23,079 bases of DNA, from contig DCIK01000027.1 in assembly GCA_002315975.1 (NCBI GenBank), positions 1-23,079 on the forward strand, given 5' to 3'. Positions 14,425 to 22,259 of the stretch are shown here, piece after piece. A model generated the notes under the pieces. That model saw only the letters and a list, made by a program, of their open reading frames with translations, had not been told where the DNA came from and ran no database searches. Numbering within the stretch: position 1 is the stretch's first letter; each line of letters begins with the position of its first letter. The stretch comes from Clostridiales bacterium UBA1728 (lineage in GTDB: Bacteria > Bacillota > Clostridia > Oscillospirales > Oscillospiraceae). The translations under genes were made by a program, and so were the position numbers.

Positions 14425-15566
14425 CGGTTCTGAAGGATAAGCCGGCGAAAGCTGCCGCGGATATTGCCAAGGCGCTTATTCTCCCCGGGCTGCCCTTTGT
14501 ACATACGCTCATGATGCTCATCGGCTACGGCTACGCCGACGATGAGCTGATGAATCTGGCGGTGTTGGGCATCGGCACGGTGCTGGGCGGCCCCGTCTTC
14601 CTGACCTGTCTGGGCATTGACCTCAGCGAAAACCGTTCCGGGAAAAATATCCTGAAAATGGGCGTTCAGATGCTGCTCATCGCCCTGCTGATGAACTTTC
14701 TGCGCTATGTGGTGCCCAATTCTCTCTGGGTTTTCAGCGGCAAGGGTCCGGCCGTGTGGCTGGTGGAGGGACTTTTTGCCAATGAGATCTATCCCTTTGT
14801 GGGCTTGTTCTGCATCTGCTACGGCCTTGCGAGAAAGTGCGGCATTTCGCAAAAGCTCTTTGGGCTGCTCTCTCTGGGGCTTTTTGCGCTGAATCTCTAT
14901 ATCAGCAGGCACGCCCCGGCTGTGGGCCCCGGCGTGGGAAGCATTCTGGCCAACTTCTACTCCGGACAGCAGGAGGTTGTATCCTACTTCCCGCTGCTGG
15001 GCTGGGCGATTTTCCCCTGCATGGGCATGGTGCTGGGCAGAACCATGAAGCTGGAAAAGCGGGTGAGAAACCGCCGCTTCGCCTTGCTGCTGGCGCTGGC
15101 CGTGGCGGGACTGGCTGCGTTTTCCGCCTTCCTTTCCGGCTGCGGCACCAATCTGGCGGAGGTTCTGGCACTCTTTGCCTACTATTACGAATTCGGGCTG
15201 CTGCAGGCCATCCCCATGCTCTGCATAGCGCTGCTGGTGCTCACGCTCTTCTACTTTCTCTATGAGCTCATCCCCGAGAACCGACTGGAGAAGTCCCTGA
15301 TCCGCTTTTCCAATATGGTGCTGCCCTTCTATTTCTCTCACTATGTGATCCTTTTCTGGGTGGCTCTGATCCCGCTCTATGTGCTGGAGCTCAACGGTAC
15401 GATCTATAAGGCGGGCCCCACTCTCTTCTGGGCCATCGCCGTCTTTGTGGAAGCGACGACCCTGCTGCTCTGCCGGAAAAAGGGCTACAGCCTCTCCAGA
15501 TGGCTCTTTTCCATCACCAATTACGAGCGCTGGGGAAGAAAAAAGACCCCGGCAGTTTCGGAATAA
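14421..15566 (+). CDS. Membrane acyltransferase, AT3-like (module B)
   Basis: This 381-residue protein has about ten to eleven membrane segments and no signal peptide. The first segment includes K17 and H28 in the K-X10-H spacing (DIAKALILPGLPFVH), the same pattern as the module A acyltransferase (K19, H30), although the two proteins are otherwise quite different. LLGWAIFPCMGMVLGR in the middle and LPFYFSHYVILFW near residue 300 match AT3-type and related acyltransferases in which a late helix carries another histidine. It is translationally coupled to the module B carrier protein. The likely job is moving the acyl group from the carrier across or at the membrane to a glycan. Family membership rests on topology and the K-X10-H pair. 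Confidence 0.78.
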   Translation: MTVLKDKPAKAAADIAKALILPGLPFVHTLMMLIGYGYADDELMNLAVLGIGTVLGGPVFLTCLGIDLSENRSGKNILKMGVQMLLIALLMNFLRYVVPNSLWVFSGKGPAVWLVEGLFANEIYPFVGLFCICYGLARKCGISQKLFGLLSLGLFALNLYISRHAPAVGPGVGSILANFYSGQQEVVSYFPLLGWAIFPCMGMVLGRTMKLEKRVRNRRFALLLALAVAGLAAFSAFLSGCGTNLAEVLALFAYYYEFGLLQAIPMLCIALLVLTLFYFLYELIPENRLEKSLIRFSNMVLPFYFSHYVILFWVALIPLYVLELNGTIYKAGPTLFWAIAVFVEATTLLLCRKKGYSLSRWLFSITNYERWGRKKTPAVSE

Positions 15567-15570
15567 GAGA

Positions 15571-15619
15571 AAAAAGGAAACAGAGAAGCCCGATTCAGAG
15601 GATTCTCTGTTTCCTTTTT
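15571..15619. terminator. Bidirectional rho-independent terminator
   Basis: A perfect 17-bp stem (15571-15587 with 15603-15619) has a 15-base loop, with A- and T-runs at the base that give U tracts on both strands. It follows the rightward module B operon and lies 61 bases beyond the end of the leftward PTS gene, so it can serve both. Confidence 0.88.
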
Positions 15620-15680
15620 CTGATGTAGGAGAGGGGGAAACGCCGTCACAGCAATGACAGGAGCTTTTTACATATCCCCA

Positions 15681-17477
15681 TCAAAGTTTGTCGTTCAGAA
15701 ATTGCATGAGCGCCTGTGCTGCGTTTCCGGCGTTTGCGCCGCATACGGTGACTTCCAGTCGGCTTCCCTGAGAGGCGGAGAGCTGCATCAGCTCCATGAC
15801 GCTTCCGGCGGAGGCCGTTTTTTCGCCGCATTTCACCGTGACCTCACAGCCTAGCTTCGAAACCAGAGCGGAAAGCGCCCCGGCGGGTCTTGCGTGGATA
15901 CCCGAAGAGCTTTTGACGACATACTCGAAGCATTGCGTGGTTTTGGACGGAAACGGTATCGCATCTCCGCGGCGGACGGTTTTGCGGCGGGCAGCTTCGG
16001 CCTCTGCCGCTGCTCCGGCGGCTTCGACGGGGATACCGCCAAGGGCTGTGCGCACTTCCGCATCGGAAATGAGGGCTTTGGTGATGATATAGCTCATCAC
16101 ATAAGAGATGCAGAGCCCGATGAGATACATCAGGATACTGTTTACCGCACCTCCGGAGCCTGCGGTCATGACGAATGCACCCGGAAGCCCGGAGGGACCC
16201 CAGGTGGTCGATGCCACCTGACAGAGCATGACAAATGCGCCACCGAAGCCTGCGCCCAGACCCGCCGTGATGAAGGGGCGACCCATGGGCAGGGTTACGC
16301 CGTAGATCAGCGGCTCGCCGACACCCAGAAAGCCCGCGGGCAGAGCGCCCTGAATGACCGAGCAGAGCTTATCGTGCTGCAGGCGCTTTGCCTTCTGCCA
16401 AATGGCGATGGCTGCGCCCACCTGACCCGCTCCTGCCATGGCCAGAGCGGGATAGAGCGTTACAAAGCCCAGCTCCTGCAGCTGAACCGTATAGAGCGCC
16501 ACAAGACCGTGATGCATACCGGAAGCAACCAGAGGCAGGAACAGGGCGGAGGCTGCGTACCCGGCAATGAGCCTGACGGCGGCACTTTCCGACATACAGA
16601 CCCTGCTGAATACCCACACAATGCCGCTGGACACATAGCCAAAGGCGGGCATGATGAGCAGCACATAGGGGATGGAGCAGAGAAGAAGCGTCAGCAGCGG
16701 GGTGAATACAATATCCAGACCGGCGGGCATTTTCCGCCGGATTTTTTTCTCCGCGATCGAGAGGAAGTATACCCCGCAGATCACGGCCAGCACGCCGCCC
16801 TTGCCGCTTCGGAGAATGGACTGCAGGGGAGAGTCTGCGTTGTAAAGTCCCAGAATCTGCGAGACGGTATCAATGTTGGAGAGCGAAGTGATCATGCCGA
16901 GCATACCGCCCAGTATGGGGGTTGCACCGAAGCGCTCGGCAGCTCTGTAGCCCGCCCACGCGGTCAGGTAGCTCATGAAGGAAACGTTGATCAGCGTCAG
17001 CAGCTGATGGAGCAGATACCAGCCGGGGCTGTCCTGATAAGTCGGTATCAGCTGCGTCAGAAGAGAGGCAAAGCCCGCGCAGAGACCTGCGGCAATAATC
17101 CCGGGAATAAGCGGCACGAAGATATCGCCTGTGACTTTGAGCAGCTCCTTTGCCCGGGTGTTCTTCTGCGCGGCTTTGACGGCGGCCTTGTTTTCTTTCC
17201 AGTCGGCGCTTTCGGAGGCGGCGGCGGGCAGACCCAGCTCATGGCAGATGTCCGCAAAGGTCCGGCTGTTTCCGGGACCCACCACGACTTCGTAGGAGCA
17301 GGCTCGGTCATGGACAAGGCCGAGAACCTTTTCAGCCTTTTTCAGCTCTGCCTCGCGGACCCCGTCCTCGCTCTTTACGACAACGCGCAGTCTCGTCATG
17401 CAGTTGGTGACCGAGACAATGTTCTGTTTGCTGCCTAATAAATTGACAATATTTTCGACAATATGTTTATTATCCAT
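15681..17477 (-). CDS. PTS EIIBC permease (glucose/MurNAc-like family) fused to an HPr domain
   Basis: This 598-residue protein has three parts. EIIB (1-85) carries the phospho-cysteine Cys26 in NCMTRLR. EIIC (about 107-470) is the membrane sugar channel, with GEPLIYGVTLPMGRPFITA as the family signature, nearest by eye to the N-acetylmuramate / sucrose type. A C-terminal HPr-like domain (about 513-598) has GIHARPAGAL, with His528 as the phospho-histidine and Ser559 (SVMEL) 31 residues further, the same spacing as His15 and Ser46 in free HPr. No EIIA is visible in the protein or the window. EIIBC-EIIA fusions are common, but HPr at this place is unusual. A GAGGAAA site supports the start. It is last in the transport operon; a murein sugar is the best guess for substrate. 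Confidence 0.88.
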   Translation of the reverse strand: MDNKHIVENIVNLLGSKQNIVSVTNCMTRLRVVVKSEDGVREAELKKAEKVLGLVHDRACSYEVVVGPGNSRTFADICHELGLPAAASESADWKENKAAVKAAQKNTRAKELLKVTGDIFVPLIPGIIAAGLCAGFASLLTQLIPTYQDSPGWYLLHQLLTLINVSFMSYLTAWAGYRAAERFGATPILGGMLGMITSLSNIDTVSQILGLYNADSPLQSILRSGKGGVLAVICGVYFLSIAEKKIRRKMPAGLDIVFTPLLTLLLCSIPYVLLIMPAFGYVSSGIVWVFSRVCMSESAAVRLIAGYAASALFLPLVASGMHHGLVALYTVQLQELGFVTLYPALAMAGAGQVGAAIAIWQKAKRLQHDKLCSVIQGALPAGFLGVGEPLIYGVTLPMGRPFITAGLGAGFGGAFVMLCQVASTTWGPSGLPGAFVMTAGSGGAVNSILMYLIGLCISYVMSYIITKALISDAEVRTALGGIPVEAAGAAAEAEAARRKTVRRGDAIPFPSKTTQCFEYVVKSSSGIHARPAGALSALVSKLGCEVTVKCGEKTASAGSVMELMQLSASQGSRLEVTVCGANAGNAAQALMQFLNDKL

Positions 17478-17518
17478 ATTATTTCCTCGAAATAGCTATG
17501 AATTAACAGGGCGGATCG

Positions 17519-17543
17519 TGTCAAGGAAGCGGTTTCCTTGACA
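17519..17543. repeat. 10-bp perfect hairpin over the stop codon of the MATE gene
   Basis: TGTCAAGGAA (17519-17528) and TTCCTTGACA (17534-17543) pair around a 5-base loop. The last codons and stop (17521-17523) of the leftward MATE gene are inside the stem. A T6 run follows on the plus strand, but no plus-strand gene reads into it. On the coding strand there is no U run, so it is not a good terminator for the MATE gene. The 9-mer TTCCTTGAC also occurs in the palindrome at 1-79. Confidence 0.6.
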
Positions 17544-19317
17544 TTTTTTCTAACGGGATGACAATTCTGGTGGTGTTCATCCCCAGCATATAGTCATAGG
17601 TGACCGAGCGGGACAGTCTTCTGAGCATTTCAAAGCTGTCCGGCCCGCTGTCATCCGGACAGTTTGTCGGGTTAAACGGATTGCCGATGGAGAGCACATC
17701 AATCGTAATATCTTCAGCATTTTTATGAATGAGTACATCCATTGGAACGGCTTCGGCAGAGGCAGAAAAGCGGGATATGATAACGGCCATTTCTTCAACG
17801 GCGATAGAAGCAAGCATGGCGCGGCTCACAGACATCCCGTGTTCCCGGCAGACCTGTTCGATTTTCAGAGTAATATGTTCGAATTCGACGGGCACCGCAC
17901 GGAATGTCAGATCAGCCACGATATTCTCATTCTCGCCGATGAGCCAGAACCCACTGTATTTTCCGCCGGAACGAGCAGCGAGCATCCGGTTGATGATAAA
18001 CACCCCTGCTACAATGCTTGCAGATGAGAGCACGAATGCCCACCAGAGCCCGTCGATTCCCATGAGAGGGCAGAGAATCAGAACGAGAGGGATGAGCAGA
18101 ATAAAGCCGTCCGCAAGCCCGATGAGCATGGCATAAAGCCGGAAGCCCAGAATGGTTGCAACATTTATGAATTGCAGATAGATCCACCGAATCAGCAGAA
18201 GAGCGGAAAAAATCCGTATTGCCCGGATGACGATCTCAGAGACTGGGCCGGCTTCCACGGCGTACATGGCAGTCAGTATTTCGGGCTTCAGCTCAAACAG
18301 GAAGAATACCGCTATGCCGCAGATCAGCTGCAGACGGGTGGTGAAGCGGATGATGCTTTTTGAACCGCTGCGGTCATTCATGCCGAAGAGAGTTCCCAGG
18401 AAGGGGTTCATTGTGCCGTCAAAGGAGCCGATGCAAATAGAGATAATGGACGCGATCTGCATACAGACGGAAAAAGCCACAACACCGGACTCTCCGGCAT
18501 AGATCCCGGCAATGTAGTTGCAGAATGCATACTTGACCGCATAGCCGATCTGCCCTGTAGCGGCAGAAGCTCCGGTGGCACAGATCGACCCCAGCTCGGA
18601 ACGGCTTCCGAAGGATAATTCAAGTCTGCCGATGTCCTTCCCCTTGAGCGTGTGGAAGACTGCCAGGATGAGAAGGCCGAGGGAAAAACCCGTGAGCGTT
18701 GCCAGGGAAGCGCCTTCAACGCCCATGCCAAGTACGCCGATATAGAGAAAATCACAGATCAGATTCACCACATTTGCAAGCAGACTCACAGCAGAGGCAA
18801 GGACAGGGTGTCCGCCGAGCGGCATAAAATAAGTATATACCGATGTAAGGATAATGGGAGGCGCGGCCAGAAAGAGGTAACGCAGATATCCGCGCAGCTC
18901 ATTATCAAGACCGATCCGTCCACCCAGCAGTACAGAGAGCTGCGGAGTAAGCAGAAGACCCAGAACGCTCAGCAAGACACTCACAAAAGCCGAAACACAG
19001 ACAGAAACCGAAAACAGAGAATCCGCTTCGCTCCGATTATGGTTGCCTCTGCAGATGGAATAGAGAGTGGAAGCACCGGCACCGATGAGACAATAAAGAG
19101 TCGTGATAAGAAAGGTTATGGGCCCGGCAAGACTGATGACGCTCAGTGCCCGGCTGCCCAGAAGATTCGCAACAATCAGACTGTCAACAAATTCGTTGAG
19201 AGAGAGCGCAATACTTGAGAATATCGAGGGGATCAGATAGCTGAAATATTTTTTTCTTAAATTGCCGTATTCCCGCCGATCGGAGACGGTCGGCGGGGAG
19301 ATAAATGAAGTTGTCAT
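17521..19317 (-). CDS. MATE-family transporter with a C-terminal histidine-kinase-like ATPase domain
   Basis: This 598-residue protein is much longer than a normal MATE transporter (about 450). Residues 1-455 are the MATE part, with about 12 membrane segments and the opening LIPSIFSSIALSLNEFVDSLIVANLLGSRALS. From about 461 to 590 comes a soluble domain that looks like an RsbW/SpoIIAB-type ATPase: AVEEMAVIISRF at 506-517 (N-box position), ITIDVLSIGNPFNP at 537-550 (G1-box position) and LRRLSRSVTYDYMLGMNTTRIVI at 565-587. The N-box asparagine and the G1-box D-x-G aspartate seem to be replaced (I513; S-I-G-N), so it may bind but not turn over ATP. Possible roles are sensing or regulation of export. 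It lies between the ABC ATPase and PTS genes in one operon. Confidence 0.85.
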   Translation of the reverse strand: MTTSFISPPTVSDRREYGNLRKKYFSYLIPSIFSSIALSLNEFVDSLIVANLLGSRALSVISLAGPITFLITTLYCLIGAGASTLYSICRGNHNRSEADSLFSVSVCVSAFVSVLLSVLGLLLTPQLSVLLGGRIGLDNELRGYLRYLFLAAPPIILTSVYTYFMPLGGHPVLASAVSLLANVVNLICDFLYIGVLGMGVEGASLATLTGFSLGLLILAVFHTLKGKDIGRLELSFGSRSELGSICATGASAATGQIGYAVKYAFCNYIAGIYAGESGVVAFSVCMQIASIISICIGSFDGTMNPFLGTLFGMNDRSGSKSIIRFTTRLQLICGIAVFFLFELKPEILTAMYAVEAGPVSEIVIRAIRIFSALLLIRWIYLQFINVATILGFRLYAMLIGLADGFILLIPLVLILCPLMGIDGLWWAFVLSSASIVAGVFIINRMLAARSGGKYSGFWLIGENENIVADLTFRAVPVEFEHITLKIEQVCREHGMSVSRAMLASIAVEEMAVIISRFSASAEAVPMDVLIHKNAEDITIDVLSIGNPFNPTNCPDDSGPDSFEMLRRLSRSVTYDYMLGMNTTRIVIPLEKMSRKPLP

Positions 19318-19382
19318 ATGGAATCATTTCCTCTGTGTACTTCGTATGAAGACCTGCCGGCATTCTGCGGGGCATTCGCCGT

Positions 19383-20531
19383 TTACGAAAGCTTCTTCAG
19401 GCTCAGTCGTATGGTATTGGGACAGCGCTTTTCTTCCCGATAGCTATACCCGAACTCCTCCAGCATGGAGAAAAGGAGCCGGAGAGACAGCTTTGTCTGC
19501 TGCCGGGATAGCGCATCCTCCGGGTCGGCGCCGCTTGCTTCGGGGTCTAAGATATTGACTTTGTCCCCGTCATATTCGGCGGTGATTTTCATCTGCTGCT
19601 TCCCGGAATCGTACTCATAGAAGACATGGATCGTAAAGGGGTCCCGCAGCCGGGAAAAGAGCAGGGAGCAGATCAGCTCCTCCGAGGCAAGCTGGGTCTG
19701 CCGGATTAGCGCGGAAGAAGCATTGCTTTTGAAGCCGTACTCGAAAATTTTGGACATAAAGCCCGGATAATCAAAATCTCGTCCCGTAATGGTCTCTTCC
19801 AGCGATTTTTCCTTCCTGACAAAGCTCTGAGTGCGCTCTCTTTCAGGATGCTCAAAAATCTCGTCAGGGGTGCCCTCTTCGTAGATTTCGCCCTGATCCA
19901 TGTAAAAGACCCGGTTGGAAATCTCTCTGGAGAAGTCCATATCGTGGGTTACAATGAGGCAGGTTACCCCGCTCTTTGCCACATTCCGGATGACGGTTTT
20001 CACCTCGTCCACGCAGGAAGGGTCCAGCGCACTGGTGGGCTCGTCAAAGAGGATGATTTTCGGGTTCATGGCCAGCGTTCTGGCAATGGCCACACGCTGC
20101 TTTTGCCCGCCGGAGAGAGAAGCGGGATAGGCGCTGCTTTTTTGCGCCATTCCCACGGAGGAAAGGAGCTTCATCCCCTCGTCGTAGGCGCTCTGCCGGT
20201 CCTTCTTCAGAACGGATACCTGCGGAAGCATCACATTTTCGATGACAGAGAGGTGCTCGAAGAGATTGAAGGACTGGAAGACCATGCACACCTTCCTGTG
20301 TACCTCTTCCATGGGGTAAGCCTCCGCCGTAATTTCCTCGCCGTCAAGATAAATCTTCCCGCCGGTGGGCCCGTCTATCATGTTGATGCAGCGCAGCAGG
20401 GTGGATTTTCCCGTTCCGGAGGGGCCGATGAGGGAAACCACATCGCCCTTGTGAATTTCGGCATTCACGTCCCGCAAGACCGTACAGCCGTCGAATTGCT
20501 TTTGAAGATGTTCGATCTTAATCATGGACAT
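19383..20531 (-). CDS. Amino-acid ABC transporter ATPase (GlnQ-like) with an extra C-terminal domain
   Basis: This 382-residue protein has a complete GlnQ-type ABC ATPase (1-245): Walker A GPSGTGKST at 36-44, Q-loop Gln86, signature LSGGQ at 139-143, Walker B ILFDEP with catalytic Glu164, and switch His196. A further 133 residues (250-382) are not part of the GlnQ family. They contain LASEELICSLLF (281-292), MKITAEYDGDKVNILD (314-329) and LRLLFSMLEEFGYSYREE (350-367), which follow in the same order as the blocks of the histidine-kinase-like tail of the MATE gene. I read it as a degenerate domain of the same kind. The start overlaps the end of the permease gene by 14 bases. A nearby in-frame ATG (20525) is also possible. 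Confidence 0.88.
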   Translation of the reverse strand: MSMIKIEHLQKQFDGCTVLRDVNAEIHKGDVVSLIGPSGTGKSTLLRCINMIDGPTGGKIYLDGEEITAEAYPMEEVHRKVCMVFQSFNLFEHLSVIENVMLPQVSVLKKDRQSAYDEGMKLLSSVGMAQKSSAYPASLSGGQKQRVAIARTLAMNPKIILFDEPTSALDPSCVDEVKTVIRNVAKSGVTCLIVTHDMDFSREISNRVFYMDQGEIYEEGTPDEIFEHPERERTQSFVRKEKSLEETITGRDFDYPGFMSKIFEYGFKSNASSALIRQTQLASEELICSLLFSRLRDPFTIHVFYEYDSGKQQMKITAEYDGDKVNILDPEASGADPEDALSRQQTKLSLRLLFSMLEEFGYSYREEKRCPNTIRLSLKKLS

Positions 20532-22104
20532 TCACCCCCCGGAGAAGACGACTGCGGGTATTACCCGGTCTCAAGCGGCTTTCAAGCGTCGTTAAAAGGA
20601 AATTCAGCAAACGGCCAAGAGAATAGTACAGGATTGCCGTAATGATCAGGGGGAAGAAGGCTTCGAAGGTTCTGCTGCGTATCAGATCACAGACCTTGGT
20701 AAGGTCCATGATGGCTATGTAGCCCACGATGGCCGTTGCCTTCAGGTGCTCCACGATTTTTGCGCGGTACAGGGGCATGATGTAGAGTACGGTCTGGGGC
20801 AGAAGAATCTCCAGAAAAATCTGATTCTGCGTAAAGCCCAGATCAATGGCGCTTTCTACCTGACCCTTTCCCACAGCCTCCACGCCGGTCTCCAGAAGTC
20901 CGAACACGCCGATGCCGAAAAGAATCGTAAAGCTGATCACGGCCACCACCGTGGCATTCATAGCGCTGCCGGTAAAAATGAGATAGTACATGATCATCAG
21001 CACAACCACCGCGGGAATGCCCGAAAGCCAGCGGTTGAACGCACGGATCAGCATACTGACCCAGCGGATATTCTGCGCAGAAAGCAGATACCAGAAAAGA
21101 CCGAAAAGGGTACCGAGGATAGCCGAAAGGACGGTAATGAGCAGGGTGACGCCGATTCCCTGCAGAAATACCTCCCAGCGGCCTTCCTCCAGGAAGGTAC
21201 TCCGGAAGCTTTCCGCTATGGATTCAACAAAGCCCTTCTGCGCCGTGCTTCCGGATTCTGCCTGAGAGAGAATGGCGTCCGACACGGTGTCCTTTCGTAC
21301 CAGAAGGACGATATTCGCCGTTACAAAGGGCTCGCTGAAGTCGATGGATTTATCCCGCTCCTCAGTGATTGCGATGGAGCGGCCGGCAATATCCGCTTTT
21401 TGGGACTGCAGCGCCGGAATGAGACCGGAAAAGCTGCATTCCTTTATCTCCACATTGTAGCCCATGATCCGGCAGGCCGTCAGCACATAATCAATGGAAA
21501 GCCCCTCAAAATTTCCGCCTTCGGAGAGAAAGGCCATGGGCGGGGTGCCCACATTCAGCCAGTAGTTCAGAGTACCGTTTTCTCCTGCCCAATCCTGGGG
21601 GATGCAGCGCTGCTCCCCGGCATTTCCGGAGAGCCACTTATCATAGAGAGCCTGCTCGCTGCCGTCTTCCTTCATGGTCTTCATGGCCGCGTTAAAGGCA
21701 TCCCGAAGGGGACTGCCCTCCTGGAAGCCGAAGGCGTATTCCATGAGCCCCACAGGCTGTGGGAAAACCATCAGCTCTTCGAACTCGTCGATAAAAGGCT
21801 GGGAATAGATATCGCAGTTGATATAGCTCCCGATCTTCCTGTCCCGCAGGGCCTGCACCGCGTCCACTTCCGAGTTGAAGGTCTCGATTTCGGTCTCTTC
21901 CGTAATATAACCGTTATCGCGGGCAATCTGGACATAGGTGGAGCCGATCATTACTCCCACCGGCTCCCGGATCACATCCGCAAGACTGCTCGATTTTTCC
22001 GCCTCACCCTGCTGGGATGCTGAGATTCCCGCCACCGCCAATCCTGCCGCTATCAACAGCAGGATCAGCCATGTTTTGCGATTCTTTGGGTTCTTTTTGT
22101 TCAT
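20518..22104 (-). CDS. Amino-acid ABC transporter: binding protein in permuted order fused to permease
   Basis: The 528-residue protein has an N-terminal membrane anchor at about 11-30, then two SBP_bac_3 halves in the opposite of the usual order. Residues 41-160 look like lobe 2 and the C-terminal end (VGVMIGSTYVQIARDN ... ALYDKWLSG). Residues 174-270 look like lobe 1 (LNYWLNVGTPPMAFLSEG ... DIAGRSIAITEERDKSIDFSEPF). Residues 310-505 are the permease with five or so helices and the EAA loop at about 407-437 (SAIDLGFTQNQIFLEILLPQ). The binding lobes would lie outside the cell, tethered to the membrane. It pairs with the GlnQ-like ATPase that overlaps its end. An AAGGAA site and a promoter at 22137-22165 lie upstream. 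Such permuted fusions are, from memory, seen in other Clostridia. Confidence 0.88.
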   Translation of the reverse strand: MNKKNPKNRKTWLILLLIAAGLAVAGISASQQGEAEKSSSLADVIREPVGVMIGSTYVQIARDNGYITEETEIETFNSEVDAVQALRDRKIGSYINCDIYSQPFIDEFEELMVFPQPVGLMEYAFGFQEGSPLRDAFNAAMKTMKEDGSEQALYDKWLSGNAGEQRCIPQDWAGENGTLNYWLNVGTPPMAFLSEGGNFEGLSIDYVLTACRIMGYNVEIKECSFSGLIPALQSQKADIAGRSIAITEERDKSIDFSEPFVTANIVLLVRKDTVSDAILSQAESGSTAQKGFVESIAESFRSTFLEEGRWEVFLQGIGVTLLITVLSAILGTLFGLFWYLLSAQNIRWVSMLIRAFNRWLSGIPAVVVLMIMYYLIFTGSAMNATVVAVISFTILFGIGVFGLLETGVEAVGKGQVESAIDLGFTQNQIFLEILLPQTVLYIMPLYRAKIVEHLKATAIVGYIAIMDLTKVCDLIRSRTFEAFFPLIITAILYYSLGRLLNFLLTTLESRLRPGNTRSRLLRGVNVHD

Positions 22105-22136
22105 ATGGCTTTTTCCTTTTTTGCGATTTCTATCGA

Positions 22137-22165
22137 ATCATACGGTATGGCGTTTAATCTGTTTA
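22137..22165 (-). promoter_or_regulatory. Sigma-A-type promoter for the transport operon
   Basis: On the minus strand TAAACA and TATGAT are 17 bases apart. The start would fall near 22130, about 26 bases before the ATG at 22104. The -35 match is only 4 of 6. An inverted pair, GCTTTGC and GCAAAGC (22171-22198), lies just upstream. Confidence 0.45.
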
Positions 22166-22259
22166 AGTGAGCTTTGCGTTTTCTGGTTTTTGCAAAGCGT
22201 CATCCCGCTGCGGCTTTGCGTGTGTATGGGCGTGTCAGGGAAAGCTGTCAGCGTGACAC

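Noticed and set aside
14232..15341. A 369-codon open frame on the minus strand
   Set aside because: It is antisense to the module B ACP and acyltransferase, is Gln/His/Arg-rich, and has no ribosome binding site or known domain.
15894..17438. A 514-codon open frame on the plus strand
   Set aside because: It lies exactly antisense to the PTS EIIBC-HPr gene, has low-complexity His/Gln/Gly-rich translation and no recognisable domain. It is a high-GC antisense shadow. The same holds for plus-strand frames at 83-1114, 4947-6065, 7207-8343 and 20746-22023.
22232..22259. Inverted repeat GTGTCA/TGACAC after the nitroreductase as a terminator
   Set aside because: The stem is 6 bp with a 16-base loop and no U run on the coding strand, so it does not look like a rho-independent terminator.
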